Part shown: piece by piece, positions 32,823 to 43,964 of the stretch
Layout: each line of letters begins with the position of its first letter
Position numbering within the stretch: the stretch's first letter is position 1
Source: Nothophaeocryptopus gaeumannii
Taxonomy: Eukaryota > Ascomycota > Dothideomycetes > Mycosphaerellales > Mycosphaerellaceae
DNA: 64,000 nucleotides
Assembly (NCBI GenBank): GCA_031771865.1
Contig: JASISA010000009.1
Span: forward strand, 1,922,001 to 1,986,000
Direction: 5' to 3'
The notes under the pieces: model-generated
Databases searched by the model: none
Told to the model about the DNA's origin: nothing
Seen by the model: only the letters and a program-made list of their open reading frames with translations
Position numbers and translations under genes: made by a program

Positions 32823-34268
32823 TCAAGCAAATGCCGGCATTGATATGCGTGTCTGTTCGCATTCGTCCCTCCTACGGGTGACGGGATTGTTTGGAGTCGC
32901 CAGCGCTCTGCGTATATCCCCATCTAGGTACTGCGCCAGCTCTGGAAACTCGCGTAGGGCAGCTTCTTTGACCCATGCAGCGTCATCAACCATTTGCTTG
33001 TCCAAAAGAAGCGCTATGGTACTTCTAATGACGAAAAACCAATATTGGCGTTCTTGCAGGACAGACTTGGGTCCTGTGCCTCTAATGCGAGGGAGAAATT
33101 TCACTGCAGCTGGCGATGGTTTCTCGGCGAGCATCTCGCGTAAAACAGAGACCATCGGACGAGGATCCGGATTCGATGGTCTGTGGACATGGAGATTGGC
33201 GTTGTCAATGTCCAAGAAAATCTGAGGGGCGTACTCGAGATACTTCGGCACAAGACCTGTGAACTTATCCCAGCGGTCAAGATCGATATCTTGCTCTGGA
33301 ACGCTCAGTCGCTGGCGTCGGCCAGTGAGTATCCTAGTCAGGAACGACCCCATTCCGCCGAGCGGGAGCCACCGAAGATGCTCATCCTTGGAAGCAGATT
33401 CCACGAGCTCGACGGCGTGAAAGTACATGTCCAGCGCAGTGTTCAGATCGGAAATGGTTGCTTCCTTGGTTCCGCCATCAAACCCTCGAAGCTGAGCTTC
33501 CACCATCGCACGTAAAATGTGGCCTCTCCAGCGGTATCGGTGCCGGTTCTCTTTGTGGCCACCTAGTCTCTGTGAATAATCTGCGGCAAGCCCCAACCTC
33601 AAATCATATCGGACCAATGTCCATAAGAAGTCCGTCAAGTTCTCCTTGATAAAAAAACACACCAGTAAGTCTATGAATCTGATGTTCTCGAACCAGGAAC
33701 TTGATTCTTTCATTTCGTTTTGGAGCAGCCATTTGCAGGTTCGTCGACCTGGTCGTTCTTTCTCCAGCACGGCAATCTTGCGATCCGCAGAGCGAGTATC
33801 ATACTCAGACTTTGCTTGCTCCAAACAAAGCTCCGCAATGCGCACCGTGGCTGCACCTTTCTCGTGATACTCTTCGAGTAGTTGGATCGGGTCCTTGGTC
33901 GGGTTCCTCGCCAGCTCGACCTTGGCCGAATTGTAGTCCAGTCTCTGTGCGCCCTTCACCATCAATGGATTTGTGAGGACAGACGCAAGGTGTCGATCGG
34001 CATAGGCTGCGGAGGAGTGAATGTTGCTCGCTTGGGGCTTAAAAACGCCGCTGAGGTCTGGCTTCTTCTTGGCATATTCAATCGATGTTGGATGTGCCTC
34101 GTCCAGGTGTCTTCTGAACGAGCTGGTGAGAGCTGTGAGTAGACGATTGCTCTCCTTGACAGTCAATGGCAGCTGTGGATGTATCTTTTCGGCCAGACTC
34201 TTGAGGCCGTTCACGACGCCTGTGCCCTTCATGTTGCTCCTGGTGGGCGTGCTGTACCGGGCGAACAT
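32823..34268 (-). CDS. Conserved protein of unknown function, possibly mitochondrial
   Basis: A 481-residue protein in one exon from the ATG at 34268. I do not recognise a named domain. The first 20 residues are basic with Ser/Thr and no acidic residue (MFARYSTPTRSNMKGTG), which is compatible with a mitochondrial presequence. The following block TVKESNRLLTALTSSFRRHL and the repeated helical, leucine- and arginine-rich pattern to residue 450 suggest a helical-repeat fold, as in PPR-like or translation-factor proteins. That is a guess from composition only. It is divergent from DEF1 with 556 bases between their starts. Confidence 0.65.
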   Translation of the reverse strand: MFARYSTPTRSNMKGTGVVNGLKSLAEKIHPQLPLTVKESNRLLTALTSSFRRHLDEAHPTSIEYAKKKPDLSGVFKPQASNIHSSAAYADRHLASVLTNPLMVKGAQRLDYNSAKVELARNPTKDPIQLLEEYHEKGAATVRIAELCLEQAKSEYDTRSADRKIAVLEKERPGRRTCKWLLQNEMKESSSWFENIRFIDLLVCFFIKENLTDFLWTLVRYDLRLGLAADYSQRLGGHKENRHRYRWRGHILRAMVEAQLRGFDGGTKEATISDLNTALDMYFHAVELVESASKDEHLRWLPLGGMGSFLTRILTGRRQRLSVPEQDIDLDRWDKFTGLVPKYLEYAPQIFLDIDNANLHVHRPSNPDPRPMVSVLREMLAEKPSPAAVKFLPRIRGTGPKSVLQERQYWFFVIRSTIALLLDKQMVDDAAWVKEAALREFPELAQYLDGDIRRALATPNNPVTRRRDECEQTRISMPAFA

Positions 34269-34824
34269 CGTTATCGAATCTCCAGCATGACCATCAACGG
34301 CACTTCCAGGACGTCAGTCCCGGCACGAGCTCACTCCTTTCCTCTCCAGTGCACTGCTTCCTGGTAATGTCGCAAGCAAGATGCGGTGATGGACGGCGTG
34401 ACTTGGACAGCGTGTTAAGGTTCAGCCGCTTGGCGGGTGCGCGTGATCTGATTGGCAGCGGCATGGTCCGCGAGTCGCAGCTTCCGCGCAGAAAGGCGCG
34501 TTCTGTTCCAACTCCGTTCCTACACTTCTAATTGACATCAACACACTCACCCGCGCCTGTCGTGTCTAGCCACCACTGAACGACACAGACGCCTTCTTCA
34601 GCTCGGACGCTAGGCGCCTTCTTCCGCACGGTCACGGCCGCTTTGGTTGTCGCATCCGCCTGCCTGTGATTGTCCCTTTGAGGCTCTTTCACAGCTTCAA
34701 ACCAAAACACCGACACGGAGCCAAACATCGACCGCACCCGTTTGCAGCCGACACAGCACGCCTCATACGCGGCAGTTCCACTCCAGGCTCACTCCTCGAA
34801 CCTCACATCATATCCACACGCACA
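34269..34824. promoter_or_regulatory. Divergent promoter between unknown gene and DEF1
   Basis: A 556-base interval between divergent starts at 34268 (minus) and 34825 (plus). The DEF1 reading frame is open back to 34666 but has no ATG before 34825, so this part is probably 5' UTR. Confidence 0.45.
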
Positions 34825-37800
34825 ATGTCGGACGCCGACGTCAGATCTGCGCCCTCGAGGGGTAGGAGCTCTACGAGAGGTGGCAGAGGTGGCTTCGGCC
34901 GTGGAGGTCCCCGCGGCGGCAGGAAGGTCAATGGCACATCAAACGACGCAGCGATACTTGAAGAATCACTCGAAGACCAGGGCGAGATTGGCGAGATGAA
35001 GAAGAAGTACCCTAGCGAACTCGCGATGCTGAAGGATATGTTTCCCGACTGGACCGATACCGACCTTGTTTTCGCACTTGAAGAGGCCGACGGAGATCTC
35101 CCAGCGACCGTCGACAAGATCACACAAGGTGCCGTTTCGCAGTTCGCCGAAGTGAAGAAGGGCAAGGACCGCGCCCGCTCCAAGGTGAAGGACGAACATG
35201 CATCAGCAGGTGCGAACGACAAGTCTGCATTTGGAGCTCGCGGTGGACGTGGAAGAGGCGGCTTTGAAGGCACACGCGGTGGTCGTGGTCGCGGCTCCGA
35301 CCGTGGTAGAGGTGGTCACCGTGGTGGCAGAGGCGGTCACGCGACCACCAATGGAACTGCTACCGCTGTCGCAGATGCCTCAGTACCTACCGCAGAGTCA
35401 AGTGCTTGGGATACACCACCCCCTGCTGCAGCGGGCGGTTGGGACGACACCACGGCCGAGCCTGCGAAGGAAGCTGCTCCCGCTGGCGACAGTGCCTGGG
35501 GTAGTGTTGTCACTGCGGAGGCCACTCCCGCCGCAGCGTCTGAGGGCGCAAAGAGCAGCTTGATCCCAGAGGGCGGTCCGAAGAAGACGTGGGCTAGCAT
35601 GTTTGCCAAACCTGTTCCTGCGCCTGTGCCTCAAGCGCCGGTCGCTGCCAAGCAGGCACCGCCCGCTGAACAACTGGTTACCACAGGGAAGGTGCCGCCA
35701 GAGCCTACTTTATTCCCAGCCGAGCCAGAGGTAGCGGAGCTACCAACTGACCCAGAGCCAGCGCCGCCAGCGCCAATAGTCGAAGTGCCTGCCACAGAAG
35801 TCGTACCGCCAGAAGCCACTGCCCCTGTAGAACGCCCGCCCACATCAGATGCAGAAGATCTTACGCTAACTCCTTCAAAGGATCCATTGACAGAAGAGAA
35901 TGTAGAGCATCTGCCAGACGATTCGCACGGGCCCGAGACACACACCGTTGCTAGCACCACTGGCTCGATCGACCCCCGAAACCTCACTCCTCTTCCCACG
36001 CAGCAAGCACCCATTGGCCGTCCACCAGCTGGAGGCTTTGCGACCGTTGCCAACAGACTCGCCGGTACTGGTGGACGTAGTGCGAGCTTCCAGCGTAGAG
36101 TGCTCGAGCAACAAGAGGCGGTTGTCATGCCTGGACACAACGCAGTGGACAGGGCTGCTGTGCAATTTGGCAGCATGGGCTTGAACGGCGAGGCTGGCTT
36201 GGATGTAGACGACGAGAGAGAGGACCCCGAGACTCGACTGCCACCGCAACACTCGCCTCCTTCACAGCCACGGACTTCGCTCCCACCAGCCCCACGACAG
36301 GCGGCAGCACCACAAGAGCCAATTCTGGCCGAGACGCAGGCAACACTCAAGCAAGCTCCAGGACTCCCACCAGCGTCGGCACAGAATCAGCAGCAGATTC
36401 GGGACCCATCGTTGGGCCAGCCTCTGCCTCAAGAGCAGCACCTGAACCAGGCATACAACCAGTACGGTCGCTATGGACAGCCAGGAATGCAACAGGACTC
36501 TGGCGCGCAGCAGCAGCAGAAGCCTTACGACCCATTCAGCCACCAAGCTCAACAATCTTTCGATCAATTCGGACACGGCCAACAGCAACAACAGCCACAA
36601 CAACCACATCAGTCTGGCTTTGGTGGTCTGTCCTCTGCGCCAAGTGACTACTCCTCGTACTACACCAGCGACCCACCCCGCAACGCATACAATCAGTACT
36701 ACGGCAACTCGTTCGGACAGCACGATGGACGGACCCAAGCACCACAAGCACAGAGCATTGATCCGACCGTCGGACCACAGCGTTCCGCTAGTGGGTTTGG
36801 TGCCGGACCAACAGAAACTGCGGCCATTGCATCGCAGCCGCAGCAGCAGGTGAGTCTTTCAGGGAACATGTTCGACTACCCATCGAACAAGCTGACTTTC
36901 TCCCAGGCACAGTCGCGCTTCGCCGAGGCATCTGGCTCCGGCAACAACACCCCCAACCCACTCGCGGGTGACCAACAATCTGTACCAACTAGCCAAGCTG
37001 GCCAGCAGCAGCACTCGATGCATCAGAGCCAAGGCTACCACAATGCCTTCAGCACCCCAGGCTTCCCCTACGGTCACCCATACTATAACAGCCCGTACCA
37101 GGCGGCGTACCAAAATCAGTTTTATAGTAACAACTATGGAGGATACGGTGGCGGTCAGCAGCAGCAGCAGCAGCCACAGCAGCAGCCCCAGGCCAAGCAG
37201 GGAGGCATGTACGGCGCTCCTCACAGCTACGGCATGGGATCTCAGTCTTCATACGACCAACACTCCTCCTCGCCTGCGAATGCGAGCGCGTTCAGCCAAA
37301 ATCAACAGGCTTCAATGCGCAGTGCTAGTGGAATGGGTTCTTCTCTTGGTGGCAGTCTTGAGGACTACGGCCGTGGATCGGCTCAGTCTGGCTCGCACCA
37401 ACAGAGCAGCAACTTTGGTGCTGGCATGCATGACCCATTCGCTCGTTCTACTTCTGGATTCGGCGCTCAGAGTGGATACGGTCAGCAGAGCCTGGCTGGC
37501 GGCCCAGAGGACTCGCTGAAGGCGTATGACAACTCTAAGAGCGGTCCATCGCCAGCACTTGGTCAACCAGGTCGTCCAGAATCTGCCGCAAACAGCGCGG
37601 CAGGCACCGCGCAATCTGGCCTCCCACCACCACAGAGCCAGCACTCTGCTTTTGGCGGATACCCAGGCTTCCCAGGACAGAGCAGTCAGTACGGTGGTCT
37701 CGGTGGACTTGGAAGCCACCAGCAAGGACAGAGTATGGGCAGCCAATACGGGGGATACGGCGGCTTTAACCAGACCCACGGTGGCTATGGTGCCAGCCGC

Positions 37801-37833
37801 GGCGGCTGGGGCCAAAACTACAGCTCGCACTAG
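34825..37833 (+). CDS. def1: RNA polymerase II degradation factor 1 (DEF1-like)
   Basis: The open frame gives 1002 residues. An RGG-rich start (residues 10-33) is followed by a CUE-type ubiquitin-binding domain at about 60-100 (ELAMLKDMFPDWTDTDLVFA). A second RGG block, a long proline/alanine/glutamate-rich linker, and a glutamine/glycine/tyrosine-rich C-terminal third follow. This is the layout of fungal Def1, which recruits the elongin-cullin ligase to stalled RNA polymerase II. In yeast the tail is removed by the proteasome so that the protein can enter the nucleus. A 57-base segment (36850-36906) has GTGAGT, GCTGAC and CCCAG, no stop, and length divisible by three. It is probably an intron, giving 983 residues. 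Confidence 0.87.
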   Translation: MSDADVRSAPSRGRSSTRGGRGGFGRGGPRGGRKVNGTSNDAAILEESLEDQGEIGEMKKKYPSELAMLKDMFPDWTDTDLVFALEEADGDLPATVDKITQGAVSQFAEVKKGKDRARSKVKDEHASAGANDKSAFGARGGRGRGGFEGTRGGRGRGSDRGRGGHRGGRGGHATTNGTATAVADASVPTAESSAWDTPPPAAAGGWDDTTAEPAKEAAPAGDSAWGSVVTAEATPAAASEGAKSSLIPEGGPKKTWASMFAKPVPAPVPQAPVAAKQAPPAEQLVTTGKVPPEPTLFPAEPEVAELPTDPEPAPPAPIVEVPATEVVPPEATAPVERPPTSDAEDLTLTPSKDPLTEENVEHLPDDSHGPETHTVASTTGSIDPRNLTPLPTQQAPIGRPPAGGFATVANRLAGTGGRSASFQRRVLEQQEAVVMPGHNAVDRAAVQFGSMGLNGEAGLDVDDEREDPETRLPPQHSPPSQPRTSLPPAPRQAAAPQEPILAETQATLKQAPGLPPASAQNQQQIRDPSLGQPLPQEQHLNQAYNQYGRYGQPGMQQDSGAQQQQKPYDPFSHQAQQSFDQFGHGQQQQQPQQPHQSGFGGLSSAPSDYSSYYTSDPPRNAYNQYYGNSFGQHDGRTQAPQAQSIDPTVGPQRSASGFGAGPTETAAIASQPQQQVSLSGNMFDYPSNKLTFSQAQSRFAEASGSGNNTPNPLAGDQQSVPTSQAGQQQHSMHQSQGYHNAFSTPGFPYGHPYYNSPYQAAYQNQFYSNNYGGYGGGQQQQQQPQQQPQAKQGGMYGAPHSYGMGSQSSYDQHSSSPANASAFSQNQQASMRSASGMGSSLGGSLEDYGRGSAQSGSHQQSSNFGAGMHDPFARSTSGFGAQSGYGQQSLAGGPEDSLKAYDNSKSGPSPALGQPGRPESAANSAAGTAQSGLPPPQSQHSAFGGYPGFPGQSSQYGGLGGLGSHQQGQSMGSQYGGYGGFNQTHGGYGASRGGWGQNYSSH

Positions 37834-38808
37834 AATGGCGATGCTGATTCCAAGGTCCAAGGTGACGGCAAGGGAAGCACGCGCGTAGGAGGAGATTTTC
37901 AGCAGCGCAGCAGACCACAGGCGCGATTATCTCGGACGAATGAATCGGGCAGCTACAGCTAAAGCCCGACTGTACTATGGACGAATACTTTGACTCGACT
38001 CCTTTTTTCTATTGCAATGGGGACTATTACGGCGCTTTCTGACATGGAGAAGTGAGGGAAGATTGACTCACTCGGGACTTTCGACTTGGTTTGCAGCAGC
38101 GTCAGCCGCCATGAGAAAAGCAGCAGCTCGGATCAAAAGGAGATACTTATACTACTTTGTGACGTGGTGGCGTTGTTACTCCTGGGCTACTATAGCGCTT
38201 TCTCTCGTCTTGAGATTGCGTTGAACCGTGTTATACTAGGCAAGAGAAACGGCATATTGGGCGAGACGATGTCTATATAGTTGAGAATGAATGGCTGGAA
38301 GACGCCCATTCCATCATCAGAACTCTTTTGAGGATACACAAATTTTTTCTAGGTGCCGCCTATTGACATGTACAACAGGGCAGTGTCATTGCAATGCGGG
38401 TCAACCAGAGGATCCGAGCCCGAGCAACGCAACAAGATTTCACGCTTGCCAACATCGCAGAAGACGTCACACATCTGCCTGTTGTTCAGCCTTTTTCTTT
38501 CCATACGCAAAGCATTCGCCAAGCATTGACAAGCTCTTCCTCCAGACTTTTCGCACCAGTCGTGGCAATGCTGCTCAGCTAGTAGTACGATCTCGGATCC
38601 TCTCGCGATGCCATCACAACAGGGTTGAGTATCGTTCTGTCACTTTCAATGACAACCAGCTATCGAAAGCGACCATCTTGAGGCCAGCTGAAAGGGCTTC
38701 ATTCTAAAGGCTTCCTATTACCATGACGTTGAATGGTGGTCGGGATATTGATATATTGCTTTATTCTTGCCTGCCATTCGCGATGGATGAGCATCAGCAT
38801 CTCGCAAC
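37834..38808. other. DEF1 3' region and promoter of the FAD oxidase relic
   Basis: I see no gene in this interval. The frames present have no family features. Confidence 0.45.
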
Positions 38809-40602
38809 ATGTCTCCATCGTTGATAGATCTGCTTGGTAGCGCTCTGCTGACTCTTGCGTACTCTTGCGTTGTCTTGACAATGTAAAGAATCATACCTCT
38901 CCCCCGGCTGGCCCTCGATTCAACAGCACCCGCAACGGTAGTCTCCTGGCCCCATTGCCTCCAAGCATAGTCTGCGATCAATCCAAACCCCAATACGGTC
39001 CCTCCGAATGCGCCTTCCTGGATCCGGAATGGGCCATGACAATATACAACAACGATGCTCCTCTCTTGCTCCACCAAAGTAACTTCCAAAACGATACTTG
39101 TCAGGCCAATCTGCGGGTTGTGATCTAGCGCCGTTCGCAAAGTACGTGGTCAACGCCAGCGCCTCCCAGCACGTCGTCACAGCCATCGGTTTCGCCAACG
39201 AGCACAATCTACGGGTCAGCATCACGAATACCGGTCACGATTATCTCGGTCGTTTAACCTCGCCAGGCTTTCAGATCTGGACTGACCATCTCAAGGGTAT
39301 CGAGGTTCATACTGAGGATTTCAAAGGTGACGGACCTGCTATCACCGTATATGCAGGAAACGTCTATAGGGAGATCTACAACGTTACACGCGATCACGGC
39401 ATCCTCATGACCGGCGGGGCATATGCTTCCGTGGGTCTCGGAGGACATTTCACAGGTGGAGGACATAGCCCTCTCGGTGCGCTGTATAGTCTTGCAGTGG
39501 ACAATGCGTTGGAGATGGAAGTTGTCACACCTACTGGAGAACTCGTCACCGTGAATGAAGAGCAGAATTCCGATCTGTTCTGGGCGATGAGAGACGGAGG
39601 AGGATCGACGTTCGGTGTTCTTATCAGTGTTACTGAAAAGACGTTTCCGGACATTTGGCCTGCTGTGTCGTTTAGGTTAGCGTTTAATTCGACGCAGGAG
39701 GAGGCGAAGAGGAATAATAATATGAAGTTTTATGGACTTTTGGGGGATATGCATGGAGCTTTGATTGGATGGTCGGATGATTATCTTGATGGGTATCATG
39801 CTTGGGGTCCTGCGGAACAGATTTCTCAGATCAAGGAAGGCGTGTCACCGACAGAGAATCTTCCTCCAGGTCCGATACCAATGGGGCTTCTGTTCAATGG
39901 TTGGGGATCAAATCAATCTTTCGAAGATATAACTGCGACTTTTCAATCTTTTATCGACAAGATGAACACCACCGCAGGAGTTACAGGTGTTCTCGAGCTT
40001 GCGCCTGTGCCAAAAGCAAACGATCTCCTCAACACGGATCTTACAGGCCGAGCAGGCATCAATGGCTACATTGCGAATAGGCTGTGGGATAAACCCGCCA
40101 TGTTGAACAGAACCGGCTTGTCAGAGTTGTTCAGACAGGTGGAACCCGACGGCGTTCGAGGCATCATCACATCCGGGCCAGCAGTCCGGGATTCGGCAAA
40201 AACTGCTGAGACGTCTGTGACGCCTGCTTGGCGACGGACATATCAACACACTGCAGCAGGCATCAGCTGGCCTCATTCCAACAACACTGCCGGCGCACTC
40301 GCTCGTCAACGAATGGACGTCGTCAGGGAGTTGCTGCAGGGACATGCGGTGGTTATGGGGACTTATATCAATGAAGCTGATGAGGAGCAGCCGGACTCGG
40401 GAGAGGTGTTCTGTTTGGGGGGGGGGGGGATGAGAAGCTATTGAAGTTGAAGAGCGAGATGGATCCGACGGGGGTGTTTTGGTGTAAGCCTTGTATTGGG
40501 TATGAGGACTGGGAAGTGAAGGACGATGGGAGGATTTGTCGGGTCGAGGACGATGGAGAATCGGTTGGACGAAGGAGGCATGGAGAGCACTGGCATGCAT
40601 AG
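38809..40602 (+). pseudogene. Secreted FAD-linked oxidase (berberine-bridge-type), broken
   Basis: The ATG at 38809 starts a signal-peptide-like segment (LIDLLGSALLTLAYS). The family body then appears in three further frames in order. FNSTRNGSLLAPLPPS begins near 38915. From about 39110 comes the FAD-binding domain with ITNTGHDYLGR and GGAYASVGLGGHFTGGGHSP. After a run of 13 G at 40417-40429 comes the C-terminus KLLKLKSEMDPTGVFWCKPC, ending at the TAG at 40600. All three frame changes are in the same direction (one base missing or two extra). The N-terminal cysteine motif before FNST also looks degraded. Such oxidases often serve secondary metabolism or carbohydrate oxidation. I favour a pseudogene; repeated sequencing errors are the alternative. 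Confidence 0.65.
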
Positions 40603-40725
40603 GTGCATATCCTGACTGCGACGAATGCGATGAGGTTTCAGCCCGACGAAAGATATTATTTATGTGTACATCTGAGCATTCATGTATAATGTGTCTTTTT
40701 CACTCCATGCTCTGTAACCCAGCTT

Positions 40726-42690
40726 CTATCCGCCAAACATCTTGTTGAAGTACTTATCTCCAGTATTTTTGTACGGTCGCTGCACAAAGTTGCGAGTATA
40801 CTGCAAGCGAGTGTCAGCAAAGATGCCCAGGCCACGTATCACAGACCAACTCACCTCATCGATCTCCTCGACTTCTCCTTTCAAATCAACTTCCTCGGGC
40901 CGATACCACTTCGTGTGCTTGATGACCTTCCACCCAATGAACAGAACAGGTGTGAGGAACACCATGAAGTAGCTGAACACGAACGTACTCGGCTCCCAGA
41001 TTCCCGGTAAGAAGACAGTATACCCGCCCACGATCGCCATGACTCCAGTCCAAATACAACCATATATCGCAACATACGGCTGACCGATTGACTTGTAAGG
41101 AAGTGAGTCCCTCGAGATGCCCTGTGCTTTCAAAGCTCGCATCCACATCAAAAACGTAAAACACATGATGCTGAAGTTGATGAGTTGCGATGCGGTGATG
41201 AGGTTGACGAACCAAGACAGCACCTTCGCAGATCCCGCAGAAACGGACAAGAAGGCGAGAAGGCAGATAGCCAGAACAGCGCCGACGCAGTAGTATGGGA
41301 CTCCGATGCGGTTCGTTTTGGTGAAGATTTTGGGCGCTTTTCCTTCGAGGGCCATGCCGAAGAGAGAGCGGGATGCACAGTACAGGTATGAATTCCCCGC
41401 CGAAAACGCGCTCGCCAGAACCAACGCATTCACGATATGCGGCAACACACCAATCCTCAATCGATTCATCGCCACGACATACGGACTCGCCGCAGCTCCT
41501 GGCTCATCATTCGTGAAAGCGGCCGTCAATTCCTCGTCGTTGTAAGGGACAAGGATGCCCACGCAGAGAGCTCCTAGAACGAAGAAGGTTGTGAGGCGGT
41601 AGAAGACGGCATTGTAGGCTTTGGGCATGACGGAGCGGGGGTTTTCGGCTTCACCTGCGGCCATGGAGACATAGTCCGGTCCGGTGATCACGAAGGAGGC
41701 TTGGATGAGGCATTGGAGGAAGCCGAGGAAGTAGCCTAGATTGCCGCCGTAGTATAATTGTTTGAATGCTCCCAAGGATTTGTTAGCGAGAGGTTCAAGG
41801 ACGGAGGTTGTGGGTTACTTGCGGGGTTTTCCCAATATCGAAAGCCAAATTTATCGCCTAGTGGGTTTCCTCCGAGCATAACGATGAATGTGAAGATTAT
41901 TAGGCCGATGATGAGAAGGACCTTGCCCAAAGCGGCCCAGAACTCAACCTCACCGTACCACTTGACATTCACCAAATTGATGACTGCGTAGAGGACTAGG
42001 ACAATCGCAATCACGCCTCCGGTGGGTACGATGTCTGACCAGTAGTGAATGATCACATTGCAGGCCGTGATTTCGAACGGGACCAGGATCGCTTCGAAGA
42101 CGAAGAAATTCCACCCCGCAGCGAATCCAAAAGCTTCATCGCAGTAGCGTCCGGCGAATCGGATGAAGGGCGAGGAGATTGGCAGGTAGGTGACCATTTC
42201 TGCCATGCAGAGAGTGACGGAGAGAACGACGGAGCACCTGCAACGATTTCAGAATGGCTTTGCTTCGAGTGACGGCTTGTCGACTTACCAGAAAGTAAAC
42301 GCAATGAACAGACTAGCCGGTCCACCATTGAGCAGACCTCTTCCGATCTGAACATACAAGGCAGTTCCAATTGTGCCTCCGATCCCAATCACTATCTGCC
42401 AATCAGTACCTTGCCTGAACCTGAAAGGCGGTGTATCGAGGCTCATACGTTGGATATGTCTCGGTTTCAAACTCCGATGCGTCTGATCAATCACTCCGAT
42501 GCGTCTGATCAATCACTCCATTGCTGTTGTACGAGCCAGCTGAAGCGCGTCGCTCGACGTCCCCGGTATCATACGCTGGGAGCTCCTTAGTATCGCTGAT
42601 TGGTACTCCGTACTCTTGAACTTCTCCAGCTTTGCCGACTTCGTTCGTTTCGCAACGTTTGAAGGGGAGGCGGTTCTTGAAGGAATCCAT
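40726..42690 (-). CDS. Amino-acid permease (YAT/AAP type), disrupted by a 22-bp duplication
   Basis: Five exons: 42690-42449, 42391-42289, 42237-41819, 41768-40855 and 40800-40726. Introns are 50-57 bases with good signals. The last intron (40854-40801) is 54 bases, stop-free and in frame. The protein is a twelve-helix transporter with GIGGTIGTALYVQIGRGLL in helix 1 and HRSLKPRHIQ just before it, as in yeast Gap1/Dip5 relatives. Exon 1 carries a perfect 22-bp tandem duplication (42476-42519) that shifts the frame right before this block; without one copy the exons join in phase to 576 residues. As it stands the start codon is separated from the transporter. Either a null allele or an assembly artefact. 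Confidence 0.82.
42476..42519 (-). repeat. Perfect 22-bp tandem duplication inside permease exon 1
   Basis: Two identical adjacent 22-base units, 42476-42497 and 42498-42519. Length 22 is not a multiple of three, so the duplication changes the reading frame. In the shifted frame a TGA immediately precedes the second copy and no ATG is available after it. Confidence 0.95.
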
Positions 42691-43964
42691 GCTCGCTATC
42701 CCTCACACTCGAGTCAACTCCCTCTCAGGGTTTCACTGCTGCATCAGTGCTGTCGAGTATGAAGTCAACCAGACAAGGGCACAAAGTCGAAGAGACAAAG
42801 AATGGATGTCGCGCTCGACTGGCAGTGTCGTACTTAACTACATCATGACCAGGGTCACAATCGGTGTTAAGATGTGGTGCGCCGTCAGGCCGGCTCTGTC
42901 CAAGAGCTTGGGAAACATAGCCTGCAGCGTCCAAGACGCATTGTGGTGGCATGGGTCCTGGTCGAGGTGGGCTCGGCACACGAGACCACAATAGCGTCGC
43001 GTGGGTTGGCTGTGCCAAGAGGAAGCTAATGTGATCGAGAGAAGTAGTGCACGTGGAAGGACCGGATGCATAGCAAGAGCAGAGTGGTTGAAAACGTGAA
43101 AAGGCAGTGCCGCCATAATTGTTGTGCTTCTATTCGTGGGTTCTGTCGACTTGACACACTGCATTGCATCCATCATGACGCTTTTGAAATCTTGAGATTC
43201 CGCGTCGGCCAAGGCTTGGAAATCCTCGCTTGAACGCCACAGGTATCTCTTGGAAGTCTGGGCAAGCAGTACAACTGTTCGGAGTAAGCGATTGGAACTG
43301 TGGCCGTTCAGCAATGATAAGAGGTTTAGCAAAAGTGGACGCCACATGGTTACACAATGAGGTAGTGTTAGGTACCGGCGAATCTACGCTCTCGCTCGTC
43401 AGATCTTGCTGCGGTAGATGATACCAAGTGACAACGAGCCTCGTCACGTTTTGTTGGATGGAGCACTTCTTCGATAGCACTCGAGATGTCTTCGCAAGAG
43501 ATGTGCAGATGTGTGGAGGCTGTAAGGTTCAGGCAATGTCAACGTGAAGTCTAGACTGATGCGTGTTGAACCTTTCTGACAAAGGCATGTGAAGTGGACC
43601 GCTGATCAATTGTCACTCCATGAAGCAAAGCAGGTTCCACCGATGCCACTCTTTCGGTCGTCTGAACAGCAGCAGAGCTTTCATCAACGCTGGTGCTCCG
43701 CCGTGAGGGTCAAGATATGGGATGTTTATGTTGTATGGTTGATTCCTTGAGGTGCTTGAGGTGAGGTGTTTGAGATGCAATTGCAAAGAGAATGCCGTTG
43801 GTCTTGCTACTCGGTGAAGTGAAGTCGGGCGTTTGCATATGATCAAACGTTGCCGGGAGGTCCCATTTGCGCGCGGTCCGTGCCTCCACAGCTCCTTCCT
43901 CACGACCATACTACGCAACATCTACATCAACATGGTCCACGTCAAGAAATGCCAGAGGTGACCG
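42691..43964. other. 1.3-kb divergent interval without a recognisable gene
   Basis: It lies between the permease start (minus) and F-box start (plus). An ATG at 43932 opens only a short frame (MVHVKKCQR). I see no repeats of note. Confidence 0.45.

Noticed and set aside
36262..36747. Long minus-strand frames of leucine/tryptophan-rich protein
   Set aside because: They are the complement of the glutamine- and proline-rich DEF1 coding sequence, which lacks stops on the other strand by composition.
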